Shown: one piece after another, positions 42,816-52,169 of the stretch | Layout: each line of letters begins with the position of its first letter | Position numbering within the stretch: position 1 is the stretch's first letter | DNA from: Synergistaceae bacterium | Lineage (GTDB): Bacteria; Synergistota; Synergistia; Synergistales; Aminobacteriaceae | Direction: 5' to 3' | Length of the DNA: 64,000 nt | NCBI GenBank assembly: GCA_017445405.1 | Contig: JAFSUD010000024.1 | Location: 1 to 64,000, forward strand | Notes under the pieces: model-generated | What the model saw: only the letters and a program-made list of their open reading frames with translations | Told to the model about the DNA's origin: nothing | The model's database searches: none | Made by a program: the position numbers and the translations under genes

Positions 42816-43370
42816 ATGAAAGATATTCTTGTTGTTGATTGTCAATACGACTTCATCGACGGAACATTAGCCTGTGCTCACTCAGAGGAGGCCGTCAAAA
42901 ACATCATCGCCTTCATCAACGCTAACCCAAGCGCGCGGGTATTCTACTCAGCTGACAACCACAGCATCAAGCACTGCAGCTACATACCCAACGGCGGAAC
43001 TTGGCCGGTACACTGCCAGGCCGGGACTCACGGTGCGGAGATTCACACCGCATTCACTGCGGACATCACGAATCCTTCACAGCGTCCCAACGAAGCCAAC
43101 ACGTACTACAAGGGCGAGAATGACTCCGTAGAGGAATATTCAGCCTTCAGAGCAAAGAACAAGGCCGGGCACGAACTGAATCAGGACATCGGCCAGGACG
43201 TGATAGTCTGCGGGATTGCGAGCGAGTTCTGCGTTCGTGAGAGCGTGTTAGCCCTGAAGGAGTCGGGACGCAAAGTAGAAGTTCCTTCGGAGATGCTGGC
43301 ATGGGTTGACGAGGCAGGACACAGGAAGAACATTGCGGAACTGTCAGCAATGGGAGTCAAGGTAGCATGA
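42816..43370 (+). CDS. pncA: nicotinamidase / isochorismatase-family hydrolase
   Basis: A 184-residue hydrolase. Catalytic triad candidates are Asp in VVDCQYDFIDG, a Lys in YYKGEN and the nucleophile Cys in CGIASEFCVRES. The metal or substrate motif NGGTWPVHCQAGTHGA is typical of nicotinamidases. It converts nicotinamide to nicotinate. Placed between cobT and a HAD phosphatase, with a four-base overlap with the latter. The link to cobT through nicotinate mononucleotide is inferred from position. Confidence 0.87.
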   Translation: MKDILVVDCQYDFIDGTLACAHSEEAVKNIIAFINANPSARVFYSADNHSIKHCSYIPNGGTWPVHCQAGTHGAEIHTAFTADITNPSQRPNEANTYYKGENDSVEEYSAFRAKNKAGHELNQDIGQDVIVCGIASEFCVRESVLALKESGRKVEVPSEMLAWVDEAGHRKNIAELSAMGVKVA

Positions 43371-43981
43371 CAATTAGCACAGTAATCTTCGACATCGGCA
43401 ACGTGTTAGTGGACTTCGACTGGGACGGGTTCATTCACAGGATGTTTCCCGGACGCGAGGAACTCATCACGGAGCTTGACGAGGCAGTATGGGGGAGCGG
43501 ACGCTGGGACAGGCTCGACGCAGGAGACCCTCCCGAAGAAGTCTTCTCGAACATCATCGCCCACGACCCCGAGCACGAGGCAGAACTCCGCAGAGTCTTC
43601 GAGAACGTCGGCGACACTCTCCGCAAACGCCCGGCGACTCCGGCGTGGATAAATGACCTCAAGTCCCGGGGATACAGAGTCCTCTATCTCTCGAACTACT
43701 CGCGCTATGTCATGGGGAAAAATCCTGACGTGTTAGACTTCCTGCCCCTGATGGACGGAGGGATATTTTCGTGCGACGTTAGGCTCATCAAGCCGGACAG
43801 GAAAATTTATGAGTGCCTTGCTGAGAAATACAGCCTTGTTCCTGATGAGTGCGTATTCATTGACGACATAGAGCGCAACGTCAAGGCCGGCCGGGATTTC
43901 GGCTTTCACGCAATACAGTTCAGGACTCTTGAACAGGCACAGCATGACCTGAACGCATTACTTAAGGAGGGTAAATCATGA
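43367..43981 (+). CDS. HAD-superfamily phosphatase
   Basis: A 204-residue HAD hydrolase of the YihX type (cap C1). Motif I FDIGNVLVDFD has Gly in place of the usual second Asp-x-Asp neighbour seen in many phosphatases. Motif II is LYLSNYS, motif III has Lys in LIKPDRKIYE, and motif IV is VFIDDIERNV. Probably dephosphorylates a small metabolite. It overlaps both neighbours by four bases in the cobT-pncA operon. Confidence 0.88.
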   Translation: MTISTVIFDIGNVLVDFDWDGFIHRMFPGREELITELDEAVWGSGRWDRLDAGDPPEEVFSNIIAHDPEHEAELRRVFENVGDTLRKRPATPAWINDLKSRGYRVLYLSNYSRYVMGKNPDVLDFLPLMDGGIFSCDVRLIKPDRKIYECLAEKYSLVPDECVFIDDIERNVKAGRDFGFHAIQFRTLEQAQHDLNALLKEGKS

Positions 43982-44481
43982 GGAACTTCCGCACTAACTA
44001 CTTCATAACCGGGGCAATACTAATCATTCTTGGAGTGCTGACTATGCGCTACCCCCTAGAGGCCATAATGTCAGCAGGAGTGATTATCGGTATAGGACTT
44101 CTTGCGTCGGGGCTTAACTACTTTTCTGCGTTTTACTTCTTCGGGCTTAAGAGATTCATTCTGCTCGGGCTTCTGGATTTCGTGATAGGAGTGTACATGA
44201 TAATTCAGCCCGGCATTACTGCGTTCGTGATTCCGTTCGTGGTGGGAGCGTGGCTATTGACGACGGGGCTGTCCCGAGTGGGGTTATCTCTGTGGCTCGG
44301 AGGCGCAAGGATTCCCGGCTGGTGGCTCATGCTCATTAACGGCATCGTGTTAATCGGCCTGGCTGTCCTGATGTGCGCTGCTCCGCTGAGTGCTGCATTC
44401 TCGGTGATGATGATTCTTGCCGGGGTGCTGACAGCGTCGGGTATATTGTCCGTCCTTGAAGGATGTGTGATGTGCCGGTAA
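43978..44481 (+). CDS. HdeD-like (DUF308) membrane protein
   Basis: A 167-residue protein with six membrane segments (FITGAILIILGVLTM, AIMSAGVIIGIGLLASGL, LIPLL-like helices and a final MILAGVLTASGILSVLEG). This matches the HdeD/DUF308 family, linked to acid stress in enterobacteria but of unclear role elsewhere. Last gene of the operon before a strong terminator. Confidence 0.85.
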   Translation: MRNFRTNYFITGAILIILGVLTMRYPLEAIMSAGVIIGIGLLASGLNYFSAFYFFGLKRFILLGLLDFVIGVYMIIQPGITAFVIPFVVGAWLLTTGLSRVGLSLWLGGARIPGWWLMLINGIVLIGLAVLMCAAPLSAAFSVMMILAGVLTASGILSVLEGCVMCR

Positions 44482-44501
44482 TGACGTTCCCAGTAATAAC
44501 G

Positions 44502-44531
44502 CCGTCCCTCATTAACACAGGGGCGGTTTTT
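44502..44531 (+). terminator. intrinsic terminator after the HdeD-like gene
   Basis: CCGTCCCT pairs with AGGGGCGG (eight bases, one G-T) and is followed by TTTTTG. A TATAAT at 44540-44545 just after it could start the STAS operon. Confidence 0.8.
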
Positions 44532-44596
44532 GTGTCTGCTATAATTACCGCAATATCCATCATGCAATTAATTATTGAGAAAGAAGGTTAATATCA

Positions 44597-44920
44597 ATGG
44601 CTGCTGCCAATGTTTCAGTGCTCAAAATCGACAAGGTTTCTTCTGACGGCTCACTCACTTTCTCGCTCGGAGGCAGGCTCGACTCAACGACAGCCTCGCA
44701 GCTTGAAGCGGAAGTGAAAGGCGGATTAAGCGGTGTCAAAGATTTAGCGTTCGACATCTCAGCGTTAGAGTTCATATCTTCAGCAGGTCTCCGCGTTCTC
44801 CTCATGGCACAGAAGACTATGAACAAGCAGGGCAATATGGTAATCAGGCATCCTATACCCGATGTCCTCAAGGTATTTGAAGTAACAGGCTTCAGCAATA
44901 TTCTTACCATAGAGAAATGA
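44597..44920 (+). CDS. STAS-domain anti-sigma-factor antagonist
   Basis: A 107-residue single-domain STAS protein (LGGRLDSTTASQLEAEV, AFDISALEFISSAGLRVLLM). The Ser pair in FISSAGL is the usual phosphorylation site. In partner switching, the unphosphorylated form binds an anti-sigma kinase. The next gene encodes both a PP2C phosphatase and a kinase-like ATPase domain and overlaps it by four bases, so the cognate switch is encoded together. Confidence 0.93.
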   Translation: MAAANVSVLKIDKVSSDGSLTFSLGGRLDSTTASQLEAEVKGGLSGVKDLAFDISALEFISSAGLRVLLMAQKTMNKQGNMVIRHPIPDVLKVFEVTGFSNILTIEK

Positions 44921-47358
44921 CAGCCAAAAAGCCCATCGGCAGGAAGATACGAGGACTTGTAGTAAGCGTAACGTTTGCTGCATTGCTGGTTACAGGGGCA
45001 ATCTCTGTGTTAAGCATGTTCGGCTTCAGGGAGAAGAACAAGGAAATCTTGATAACTCAGATGGAAGCTAACCTGTATAACACCATCAAGGATAAGGCCA
45101 GATTTGCTGATGCTGAACTGGGAAAGTATGTAGAGTACGCTGACATGCTGGCAGAATACATCAGCGTCCTTTATCACAGCCCCTCAAAGTTCATCCCGAA
45201 TGAAGTCCTGCCCCCCAGAGCTGAGAATGCCGGGCGTTTCGTGATGCTGAGAACCATACGCAACGAACAGACGAAGTACGAGTCCCTCAAAGATGAGTGC
45301 AGCCTTCTCGGAAATGTAGAGCACATATAGGCACCGTTCATGAAGGGGCGCAAGGAAGTCAGCATCTTTCTGGCCACGAAGACGGGAGTATTGATGACCT
45401 ATGACGCACACTCTGACCTCTCAACGCCTCGTGAAGGACAGACGGAAGTGTATTACGACTTCACAAAGTCTTCATGGTATTCACAGTGCTCAAGGACAGA
45501 ACGCACAGGCTTCACTAATGTATATGATGACCATTACGGGCGCGGGCAGATGATAACTGTGTACGCCCCATTCTATGACAGCAGGTGGGAATTTGCAGGT
45601 GCTATTGGCCTCGATATACTTATCGCGGATCTGTACCGTGAGATCGTCGCGCTCGACATGGGAAAAGGAGCATATGCCTTTATCGTTGACCACACAGGAA
45701 AGCTCATCAGCGGCAATTCCGGCCAAGAAGCAGCTCTGCTCTCTGATGATGCGGACATAACCCCTCAGATAGTCAAAGATATACTCTTGGGCAGGACAGG
45801 TGTAGCACTCTCGGATAACGATATGTATTACGCTTACACGCCCATACGTTCAACCGGCTGGAAGCTGTGCATAAAAGTACCCGGCAGCCTCATACTTTCC
45901 CCGCTCCGATACCTCTACAAGAACATGAGCTGGGCTATCGTCCTTATACTTCTTTCGTTCATACTGATTCAGGTAATTGTTCAGATGGCAGTGCATGAGT
46001 TCTCTGAAAAGCTCGTAGCCCCGATAAACAGACTCAGCAGTGATGTTGACAAGATAAGCAGCGGAGACCTCGAACACACGGCAGAGGTAACCAGCAATGA
46101 CGAAATAGGCGACCTCGCAAAGAACTTCAACAGCATGACGGCCTCTCTGAGAGAATACATCGCTAACCTTGCTGAAGTTACGGCAGAGAAGGAGAGAATC
46201 GGTGCAGAGCTTAACGTCGCGACGCAGATTCAGGCAGACATGCTCCCGAAGATAGTTCCGCCCTACATCAACCATGAAGCATTTGACATCTGCGCGACAA
46301 TGTACCCAGCAAAGGAAGTAGGGGGAGATTTCTACGACTTCTTCATGATAGATGATGACCACCTCGCACTCGTGATTGCCGACGTATCGGGAAAAGGTGT
46401 ACCTGCTGCGCTGTTCATGGTGATTGCTAAGACTCTCATCAAGAACCGCACAATGATGGGAGGCTCTCCGGGAGAGATACTCTATGACGTGAACAACCAG
46501 CTCTGCGAGGGCAATGACTCGTCGTTGTTCGTAACTGTGTGGCTCGGCATTCTGGAACTCTCGACGGGACACGTCAAGGTCTCCAACGCAGGCCACGACC
46601 CCGCAGCTATCAGGAGAGCAGGAGGAACGTATGAGCTTTCCGGCACGATGCAGAATATTGCTGTTGCGATAATGGAGGATATGAAGTTCTCAGAGAGTGA
46701 GTTCTGGCTGGGAGACCTCGATACTCTCTACCTCTACACCGACGGGGTAACAGAAGCGACGGACATTAACAAGCAGCTTTACGGCACAGACAGAATGATT
46801 GATGAGCTGAACAGGACGATCGGAGCACCGGCAAATGAGGTTCTGAGCATAATGAATAAATCAGTGAGAGATTTCACGGGAGAAGCTCCGCAGTTCGACG
46901 ACCTGACTATGTTATGCCTTCAGTTCTTCGGCCGTCATGATGAGCTTACTGTTGAGGCCAAGACAGAGAATCTTCATGAGGTTATAGCGTTCGTTGATGA
47001 GTACCTCCAAAAATGGGGATGCCCCGCAGCGTATATTGCACAGATAGAGCTGGCAGTCGAAGAGATCTTTGTGAACATAGCCAATTACGCCTACAAGGAC
47101 AAAGAAGGCGGAGGCACTGCAACAATAAGTGTCCGTCATCTCGGCAAGGACGTAGAGATAATATTTACCGACAGCGGAACTCCGTATAATCCGCTCGCAC
47201 ATGATGACCCTGATATTACGCTCAGTGCTGACGAGAGGGACATCGGAGGACTCGGAATCTATATCGTGAAGCAGAGCATGAACTCGGTATCCTATGAGTA
47301 CATGGGGGATAATAACATTCTCAGGATGCGCAAGGATATACAGGACACCGGAGAATAA
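44917..47358 (+). pseudogene. Cache-HAMP-PP2C-HATPase sensor phosphatase with an in-frame amber codon
   Basis: One 813-codon frame interrupted only by TAG at 45328-45330 (codon 138). Order: membrane helix (about 13-35), extracellular Cache-like sensor interrupted by the amber codon, second helix (about 335-360), HAMP, SpoIIE-type PP2C phosphatase (VGGDFYDFF near 467, IADVSGKGVPAALF) and a C-terminal anti-sigma-kinase-like HATPase (LAVEEIFVNIANYAY, GGLGIYIV). It would dephosphorylate the STAS partner in response to an external ligand. Everything after the TAG is intact and an ATG follows three codons later. A truncated phosphatase starting at 45340 might be made, but the first membrane helix would be lost. 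Recent nonsense mutation, readthrough or sequence error are possible. Confidence 0.85.
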
Positions 47359-47372
47359 AGGAGGAATAGTGA

Positions 47373-48449
47373 ATGCTTATCGGACGGCAGAAAGAGTTAG
47401 CCAAACGTCAGAGGGAACTCGAGGAGCGCAGGAGGAAATCAGCCGAACGCCAGAAGGAACTCGAGGAGCGCAAGAAGAAGCTCGCCGAACGCCAGCGTGA
47501 ACTCGACGAACTCGAGCACGCATACCAGCAGGGCAACTTTCAGCTTTTCGTAGTCTGCGGAGCTGAGGGTGCAGGAAAAACTATGCTCATTCAAGGGTTC
47601 TGCGACTGGAAGAGAAGAATGTTCCTGAAGTCCACCGGCAAAGACATAACTACCCTTCAGAATTTTGCGGATACTGTGATGAAGCATTACGAGAAACCAC
47701 GCTCCCAGCCTCTCACTTCATGGGACAGCGTGTTCAAGTTCATAGCCGACAGCGAACAGGGCAGCAGAATGGGGCAGCGTCTTGTGCTTGTTCTGAGCGA
47801 GTTTCCTGATCCTTCAAGGCGTGATGACCAGTTCATGAAGATGTTCAAGAGCGCAGTAGACCAATACCTTAGCCGGACAAAAATTTTCCTAATAGTCAGC
47901 AGCAGCGATACAGAGTTCGTGCAGAAATATTTTCTTGATGAGGGTGCTCTACTGCATGAGAACATGAACGGCTTTATACGCGTCGAGCCTCTTTCTGAGA
48001 ACATCACGCTTGACGATGCAACGGCTGAGAAAATGGCAGACGAGGCAGCCAGAACAGTAAAGGGTATCAGTAACGCCCGCATGAAGATACACAAGATCAC
48101 TGCTGATGAAGTAATTCTGCGCGAGGGAGAGACCAACAGCTCAATCTACAGGATAATCACCGGCTCTGCTGTTTGCTGGTTCAAGTACGGGACTGATGAC
48201 GAGTACGTCTTGGCGAGCATGGCGGACGGAGACTGTTTCGGCGAGTACTCCGCATTGACAGACAACCCCAACATTTACACTGTTGTAGCGTTCAGCGATA
48301 TGCTTATCATGGAGATAACCAAAGACGACCTGATTACCTTTGTTGAGATGAATGCTAAGAATGCTATTGACATTATGTCTAACACTGCAAGAATGCTTAA
48401 CGTTATGGCTGTGAACATTGAGATGCTCCGGAGCGAATACCCGTCGTGA
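47373..48449 (+). CDS. P-loop ATPase fused to a cNMP-binding domain, with coiled-coil insert
   Basis: A 358-residue protein. The start LIGRQKEL resembles the box that opens archaeal-type P-loop ATPases. A Glu/Arg/Lys-rich coiled coil of 14-residue repeats (about 12-50) is inserted before FVVCGAEGAGKTMLIQ (Walker A near 63-70). LVLVLSEFPDP serves as a Walker-B-like strand. The C-terminus (about 235-345) is a cyclic-nucleotide-binding fold (VILREGETNSSIYRIITGSA, ADGDCFGEYSALTDNPN). It lies 14 bases after the PP2C gene with GGAGG before the ATG, so it is a third signalling component. Its stop codon is supplied by the adjacent IS end. Confidence 0.8.
   Translation: MLIGRQKELAKRQRELEERRRKSAERQKELEERKKKLAERQRELDELEHAYQQGNFQLFVVCGAEGAGKTMLIQGFCDWKRRMFLKSTGKDITTLQNFADTVMKHYEKPRSQPLTSWDSVFKFIADSEQGSRMGQRLVLVLSEFPDPSRRDDQFMKMFKSAVDQYLSRTKIFLIVSSSDTEFVQKYFLDEGALLHENMNGFIRVEPLSENITLDDATAEKMADEAARTVKGISNARMKIHKITADEVILREGETNSSIYRIITGSAVCWFKYGTDDEYVLASMADGDCFGEYSALTDNPNIYTVVAFSDMLIMEITKDDLITFVEMNAKNAIDIMSNTARMLNVMAVNIEMLRSEYPS
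47406..47489 (+). repeat. 42-bp repeats encoding the coiled coil
   Basis: Two full 14-codon units (RQRELEERRRKSAE, RQKELEERKKKLAE) with partial units on each side. The DNA copies share GAACTCGAGGAGCGCA and GCCGAACGCCAG, so the array probably arose by recent in-frame expansion. Confidence 0.85.
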
Positions 48450-49780
48450 ACTACCCCCGCTTGAAGAAGCGGGAGCTTCCTAATTCAATGAGGTTGCGCT
48501 GCGATATTCTGCAAGTGTCTTATGTCCTCTCCAAAGGCGTGAATTTCCTGCGTCCCACAGGTATTTCCCTTCGAAAGCACTATCATGTTCAGGGCTGCAT
48601 GGATGTCTCGGTCTTCTCTATATCCGCATGAGCATTCATATATTCGGTCTGAAAGCGTTATATCTCTGTTCAGTTTTCTGCATTTAGGACAATATTTCGT
48701 CGTCGGTGCTGATTTCGGCAAGACTATTACTCTATCATTCTTCATTAACTTAGCTTTCAATAGCCCAAGTACTGAGTGCTGCACTGGCCGGCCAAATAGT
48801 CCCTTGTGCCAACCCTTCAAGTTCTCGTCCTGCATATATACATGCTCATGTTCCAATAGCTCATAAACGATTTTGTTCGCTATATCTTTCTTCAGGTTCG
48901 TTAATCTTTGATAGGCTTTCTGCAATAACTTCCTCGCCTTATACCGATTGTTAGAACCCTTCTTGCGCCTAGACATTAAACGCTGGCACTTCTTTATCCG
49001 TTCACTTTCTTCAATCTGTACTTTTATCTTTCGCCCGTAGGAGGTCGTTATTGTCGTCTTTATTCCCATATCTATTCCGATTTCCGGCTTATATTTCTTC
49101 TCTTCTCCTCCCTTATTCTGATAGGTCGTTACTGCTAGATAATAACCATCAGGCAGTTTTAGCAATTTTGCATTAGCAAATTCTAAATCCGGGATATTCC
49201 AGAACTGCTTTGCTCCCTTAATTCTTATCCAGCCTTTGAAGCCTTGTATGCCTATATGCTTGTCGTCATAGAACCTGTACGTTACTTGATATTGCTGAAG
49301 ATTTATTGACGCATATTCGGATTTGTAACGCAAACTTCCTGCTTGATGATTATGTTCCTTAATCGAGGCAAGAGCTTTCAGGCTATGCTTTATGCCTTGA
49401 ATTACTGACTGTTTCATCTGTGCTCCTAAATATTCAAGCTCATGTGTTGCCGGAAGTCTGTCTTTATCCAGTCCTTGAACTGTCTGAACCGCCATATTGT
49501 ATCCGTTAATATTATGGTCATTCATGAAGGTTAGTGCATCATTGTACAGCCACTTAGCTTCAACAAAGAGCATCTGCAAGCGTTCTTTCTGAGCATTATT
49601 CAGGTGAGAGATGTCGATTTTCACTCGGTACACACGGCAAACTTGAGACTTGCGTTTTTCGCGGGTCTGTTTGCCTTGCTCTCGTATACGGTTATTCTTT
49701 GCTAATCTCTCTTCTGCTGTCATGGGAAAATTATATACTAGCAATTCATCTTCCGCTTACAGAAGTGGGAGTTTTCTTGC
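48446..49780 (-). mobile_element. full-length tnpB-only IS of the IS200/IS605 (IS1341-like) group
   Basis: The edges are defined by comparison with the mini-element at 4672-4959. On the tnpB strand the left end starts GCAAGAAAACTCCCACTTCT and the right end finishes GGTAGTTCAC. Subterminal hairpins are CCCGCTT/AAGCGGG at the right end and CCGCTT/AAGTGG at the left. No tnpA is present. The right end abuts the cNMP-binding gene; the left end lies directly upstream of the aldolase promoter. Confidence 0.85.
48485..49723 (-). CDS. tnpB: TnpB, RNA-guided nuclease of the IS605 group
   Basis: About 412 residues from the ATG at 49723 (a TTG seven codons upstream is also in frame). It has the N-terminal helical domain with DISHLNNAQKERLQMLF. 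RuvC-like catalytic residues lie in EIGIDMGIKTTITT (Asp near 218), VYMQDENLKG (Glu near 301) and YREDRDIHAALN (Asp near 372), with a zinc ribbon CPKC and CSCG between. All key residues are intact, so it could be active. TnpB cuts DNA using an omega RNA from the IS right end. The C-terminus AFGEDIRHLQN is like the remnant in the mini-IS. Confidence 0.93.
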   Translation of the reverse strand: MTAEERLAKNNRIREQGKQTREKRKSQVCRVYRVKIDISHLNNAQKERLQMLFVEAKWLYNDALTFMNDHNINGYNMAVQTVQGLDKDRLPATHELEYLGAQMKQSVIQGIKHSLKALASIKEHNHQAGSLRYKSEYASINLQQYQVTYRFYDDKHIGIQGFKGWIRIKGAKQFWNIPDLEFANAKLLKLPDGYYLAVTTYQNKGGEEKKYKPEIGIDMGIKTTITTSYGRKIKVQIEESERIKKCQRLMSRRKKGSNNRYKARKLLQKAYQRLTNLKKDIANKIVYELLEHEHVYMQDENLKGWHKGLFGRPVQHSVLGLLKAKLMKNDRVIVLPKSAPTTKYCPKCRKLNRDITLSDRIYECSCGYREDRDIHAALNMIVLSKGNTCGTQEIHAFGEDIRHLQNIAAQPH

Positions 49781-49784
49781 CGGT

Positions 49785-49813
49785 TTTAGATAAAATCTCT
49801 CAGGTTGTATAAT
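49785..49813 (+). promoter_or_regulatory. promoter of the aldolase gene at the IS edge
   Basis: TTTAGA at 49785-49790, 17-base spacer, perfect TATAAT at 49808-49813. The -35 box begins only five bases from the IS left end. Confidence 0.6.
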
Positions 49814-49856
49814 GTGCAGGTAACAGCAATTTTTCTTCAGGAGGTAATCCTTCACA

Positions 49857-50933
49857 ATGGAATTCGGAAAGATTCAGACACTCTTAGGCTCAGAAGCAGA
49901 ATCCCTTCTGACTCACAAGTGCGAAACTATACCGCAGAGCATGTTATCACTTCCCGGCCCGGACTTCGTTGACCGCGTCGTCAGCATCTCCGACCGCCCC
50001 ATTCCCGTAATGCGCGCAATGCAGACTCTCTTCTCTCACGGCCGCCTCGCCAACACCGGCTACATCTCCATTCTGCCTGTGGATCAGGGCATCGAGCACT
50101 CTGCAGGAGCTTCCTTCGGCCCGAACCCGATATACTTCGACCCCGAGAACATCATCAAGCTCGCGATGGAGGCAGGCTGCAACGCTGTAGCTACCACTCT
50201 CGGAGTACTCGGCGCAACCGCACGCAAATACGCCCACAAGATTCCGTTCGTGCTGAAGCTCAACCACAACGAGCTTCTGACTTACCCGAACCAGTACGAC
50301 CAGGTACTCTTTGCGTCAGTGAAGCAGGCCTATGAACTCGGAGCTGTGGCAGTCGGAGCAACGGTATACTTCGGCAGCCCTGAGTCAACGAGGCAGATTC
50401 AGGAGATCTCTAAAGCGTTCCATGAGGCACACAAAAGGGGCATGGCAACGATTCTGTGGTGCTACCTGAGAAATTCTGCCTTCAAGGTCAAGAGGGAAGA
50501 CAAGGTTACTGACTACCACGCAAGCGCAGACCTGACAGGCCAGGCGAATCACTTGGGCGTAACTATCGAGGCCGACATCATCAAGCAGAAGCTCCCCGAG
50601 AACAACGGCGGCTACCTCGCGATGGGCAAGGGCTTCGGCAAGACCTCGCACGAAATGTACGACAAGCTCACGACCGAGCACCCGATAGACTTGGCGCGTT
50701 ATCAGGTAGCGAACTGCTACATGGGGCGTGCAGGACTCATCAACTCAGGCGGAGCATCAGGAGGAGCGAGCGACCTCAGCGAGGCAGTACGTACAGCGGT
50801 CATCAACAAGAGGGCCGGAGGAATGGGCTTGATTCTGGGGCGTAAGGCGTTCCAGCGTCCTATGAGCGAGGGTGTGGAGATCATCAACGCTGTGCAGGAT
50901 GTGTACCTGTGCAAGGACGTAACGGTAGCGTAA
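49857..50933 (+). CDS. fbaB: class I fructose-bisphosphate aldolase (DhnA/archaeal type)
   Basis: A 358-residue aldolase of the archaeal/DhnA class I type ([50 protein letters not shown], and [16 protein letters not shown] near the end). It splits fructose-1,6-bisphosphate or acts in gluconeogenesis through a Schiff-base Lys. AGGAGGT lies ten bases before the ATG. It is a single-gene unit between its own promoter and terminator. Confidence 0.93.
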   Translation: MEFGKIQTLLGSEAESLLTHKCETIPQSMLSLPGPDFVDRVVSISDRPIPVMRAMQTLFSHGRLANTGYISILPVDQGIEHSAGASFGPNPIYFDPENIIKLAMEAGCNAVATTLGVLGATARKYAHKIPFVLKLNHNELLTYPNQYDQVLFASVKQAYELGAVAVGATVYFGSPESTRQIQEISKAFHEAHKRGMATILWCYLRNSAFKVKREDKVTDYHASADLTGQANHLGVTIEADIIKQKLPENNGGYLAMGKGFGKTSHEMYDKLTTEHPIDLARYQVANCYMGRAGLINSGGASGGASDLSEAVRTAVINKRAGGMGLILGRKAFQRPMSEGVEIINAVQDVYLCKDVTVA

Positions 50934-50954
50934 AGGGCAGCAGAAGATTATGTG

Positions 50955-50986
50955 CCTCCCGTTGAGAAAGCGGGGGGTAATTTTTT
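50955..50986 (+). terminator. intrinsic terminator after the aldolase gene
   Basis: CCTCCCG and CGGGGGG form the stem (with mismatch), followed by TAATTTTTT. Confidence 0.8.
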
Positions 50987-51002
50987 AGGGAGGTGTTCAT
51001 GA

Positions 51003-52169
51003 ATGAAGCTGTACTACACGGAAAACACGACAGATGAAGAGGGAAAGCGCGTGCAGAAGCCTGTGCCGATTCCGTCGAAATACACGATGGACAGCGAGGG
51101 GTATTACTGGGAGTACCGGGGGACGTATGACGGCGAGGATTTGTACGTGCCTGCGCCTCCGTGGGCGGGGAACATAAACTTTTACCTTTTCGAGGGGCCG
51201 AATATCATTATTGAGACGCACAGCAAGCCCCTGTGTGATGTGCCGGAAATGAGAATGGGAGCAATGCCCATAGATGATAGCAATTTTCTGCTCACTACTG
51301 AGGAGAAGGACGAGCTGATTCGGACTGACCCGCTCGCTGAGAAGTTCATTCGTCCATTCATGAACGGTAAAGAGTTCATCAACAGAATACCGCGCTGGTG
51401 CTTGTGGCTGAAGGGAGTCGAGCCTGCAGACATTCGGAAGTGTCCGAGAGTGCTTGAGAGGATAGAGAGGGTGCGTGAGTTCAGGCTGAAGAGTAAAGCC
51501 TCAACGACGAAGAAGGCCGCAGATACCCCTATGCTGTTTATTGGGCCGCGTGAGTGCAAGACAAACTACCTAGCAATTCCGAAGGTGTCATCAGAGACGA
51601 GAAAGTATATCCCTATGGACTGGCTGACTCCTGACGTGATACCAGGCGATAATCTATTTTTCTGCGAGAACGTAACTCTGTATCACTTCGGCGTGCTGAT
51701 GTCCTCTGTCCACATGTCATGGGTTCGGCACTTCAGCGGACGACTTACGAGTCGATTCAGATACAGCAACACGATAGACTACAACGCGTTTCCCTGGCCG
51801 AAAATCAACGAAGTCCCATGGTTTCCCGACGGCAACCCCCTAAAGCTCGCCATAGAACGCACAGCACAGGCAATCCTTGATGCACGCGCAATGTATCCCC
51901 GAAGCTCACTAGCAGACCTGTACGACGAACGCACAATGCCTCCTGAACTCAGGAAAGCTCATGAGGCGAACGACGAAGCCGTGATGAATGCATACGGTTT
52001 CGTGAGGCACTATGAGGATGACAAGCAGCACGACGAGGACATAGCAATATCTTTGATGTACATGTACAAGAAATTGACCGGCTGCAAAGAGTACACGTAC
52101 AGCTACACGAATCTAGACTTGTGGGAGAGATATTACGGCCCGTATGAAGATGACGAAGAGGAGGGCTGA
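51003..52169 (+). CDS. MmeI-like DNA methyltransferase remnant: target-recognition and C-terminal domains only
   Basis: A 388-residue open frame that matches only the last part of MmeI-type (type IIL/IIG) restriction-modification enzymes. It covers the start of the recognition domain (NIIIETHSKPLCDVPEMRMG), the TRD (EKFIRPFMNGKEFINRIPRWCLWL, MLFIGPRECKTNYLAIP) and the C-terminal region (NTIDYNAFPWPK, SLADLYDERTMPPELRKAHEAND). The nuclease and methyltransferase domains (NPPY motif) are absent. GGGAGG precedes the ATG, so a DNA-binding fragment could still be made. The aldolase terminator lies directly upstream and no promoter is evident. Functionally a truncated gene unless the fragment works in trans. 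Confidence 0.8.
   Translation: MKLYYTENTTDEEGKRVQKPVPIPSKYTMDSEGYYWEYRGTYDGEDLYVPAPPWAGNINFYLFEGPNIIIETHSKPLCDVPEMRMGAMPIDDSNFLLTTEEKDELIRTDPLAEKFIRPFMNGKEFINRIPRWCLWLKGVEPADIRKCPRVLERIERVREFRLKSKASTTKKAADTPMLFIGPRECKTNYLAIPKVSSETRKYIPMDWLTPDVIPGDNLFFCENVTLYHFGVLMSSVHMSWVRHFSGRLTSRFRYSNTIDYNAFPWPKINEVPWFPDGNPLKLAIERTAQAILDARAMYPRSSLADLYDERTMPPELRKAHEANDEAVMNAYGFVRHYEDDKQHDEDIAISLMYMYKKLTGCKEYTYSYTNLDLWERYYGPYEDDEEEG

Noticed and set aside
45328-45330. TAG decoded as pyrrolysine
   Set aside because: No pyl genes are in the window, the site lies in a sensor domain with no known Pyl use, and other genes here stop at TAG. A nonsense mutation or read error is simpler.
51003-52169. Component of a BREX or DISARM defence island
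   Set aside because: The fragment resembles MmeI-type enzymes, lacks the methyltransferase domain and has no defence genes around it.
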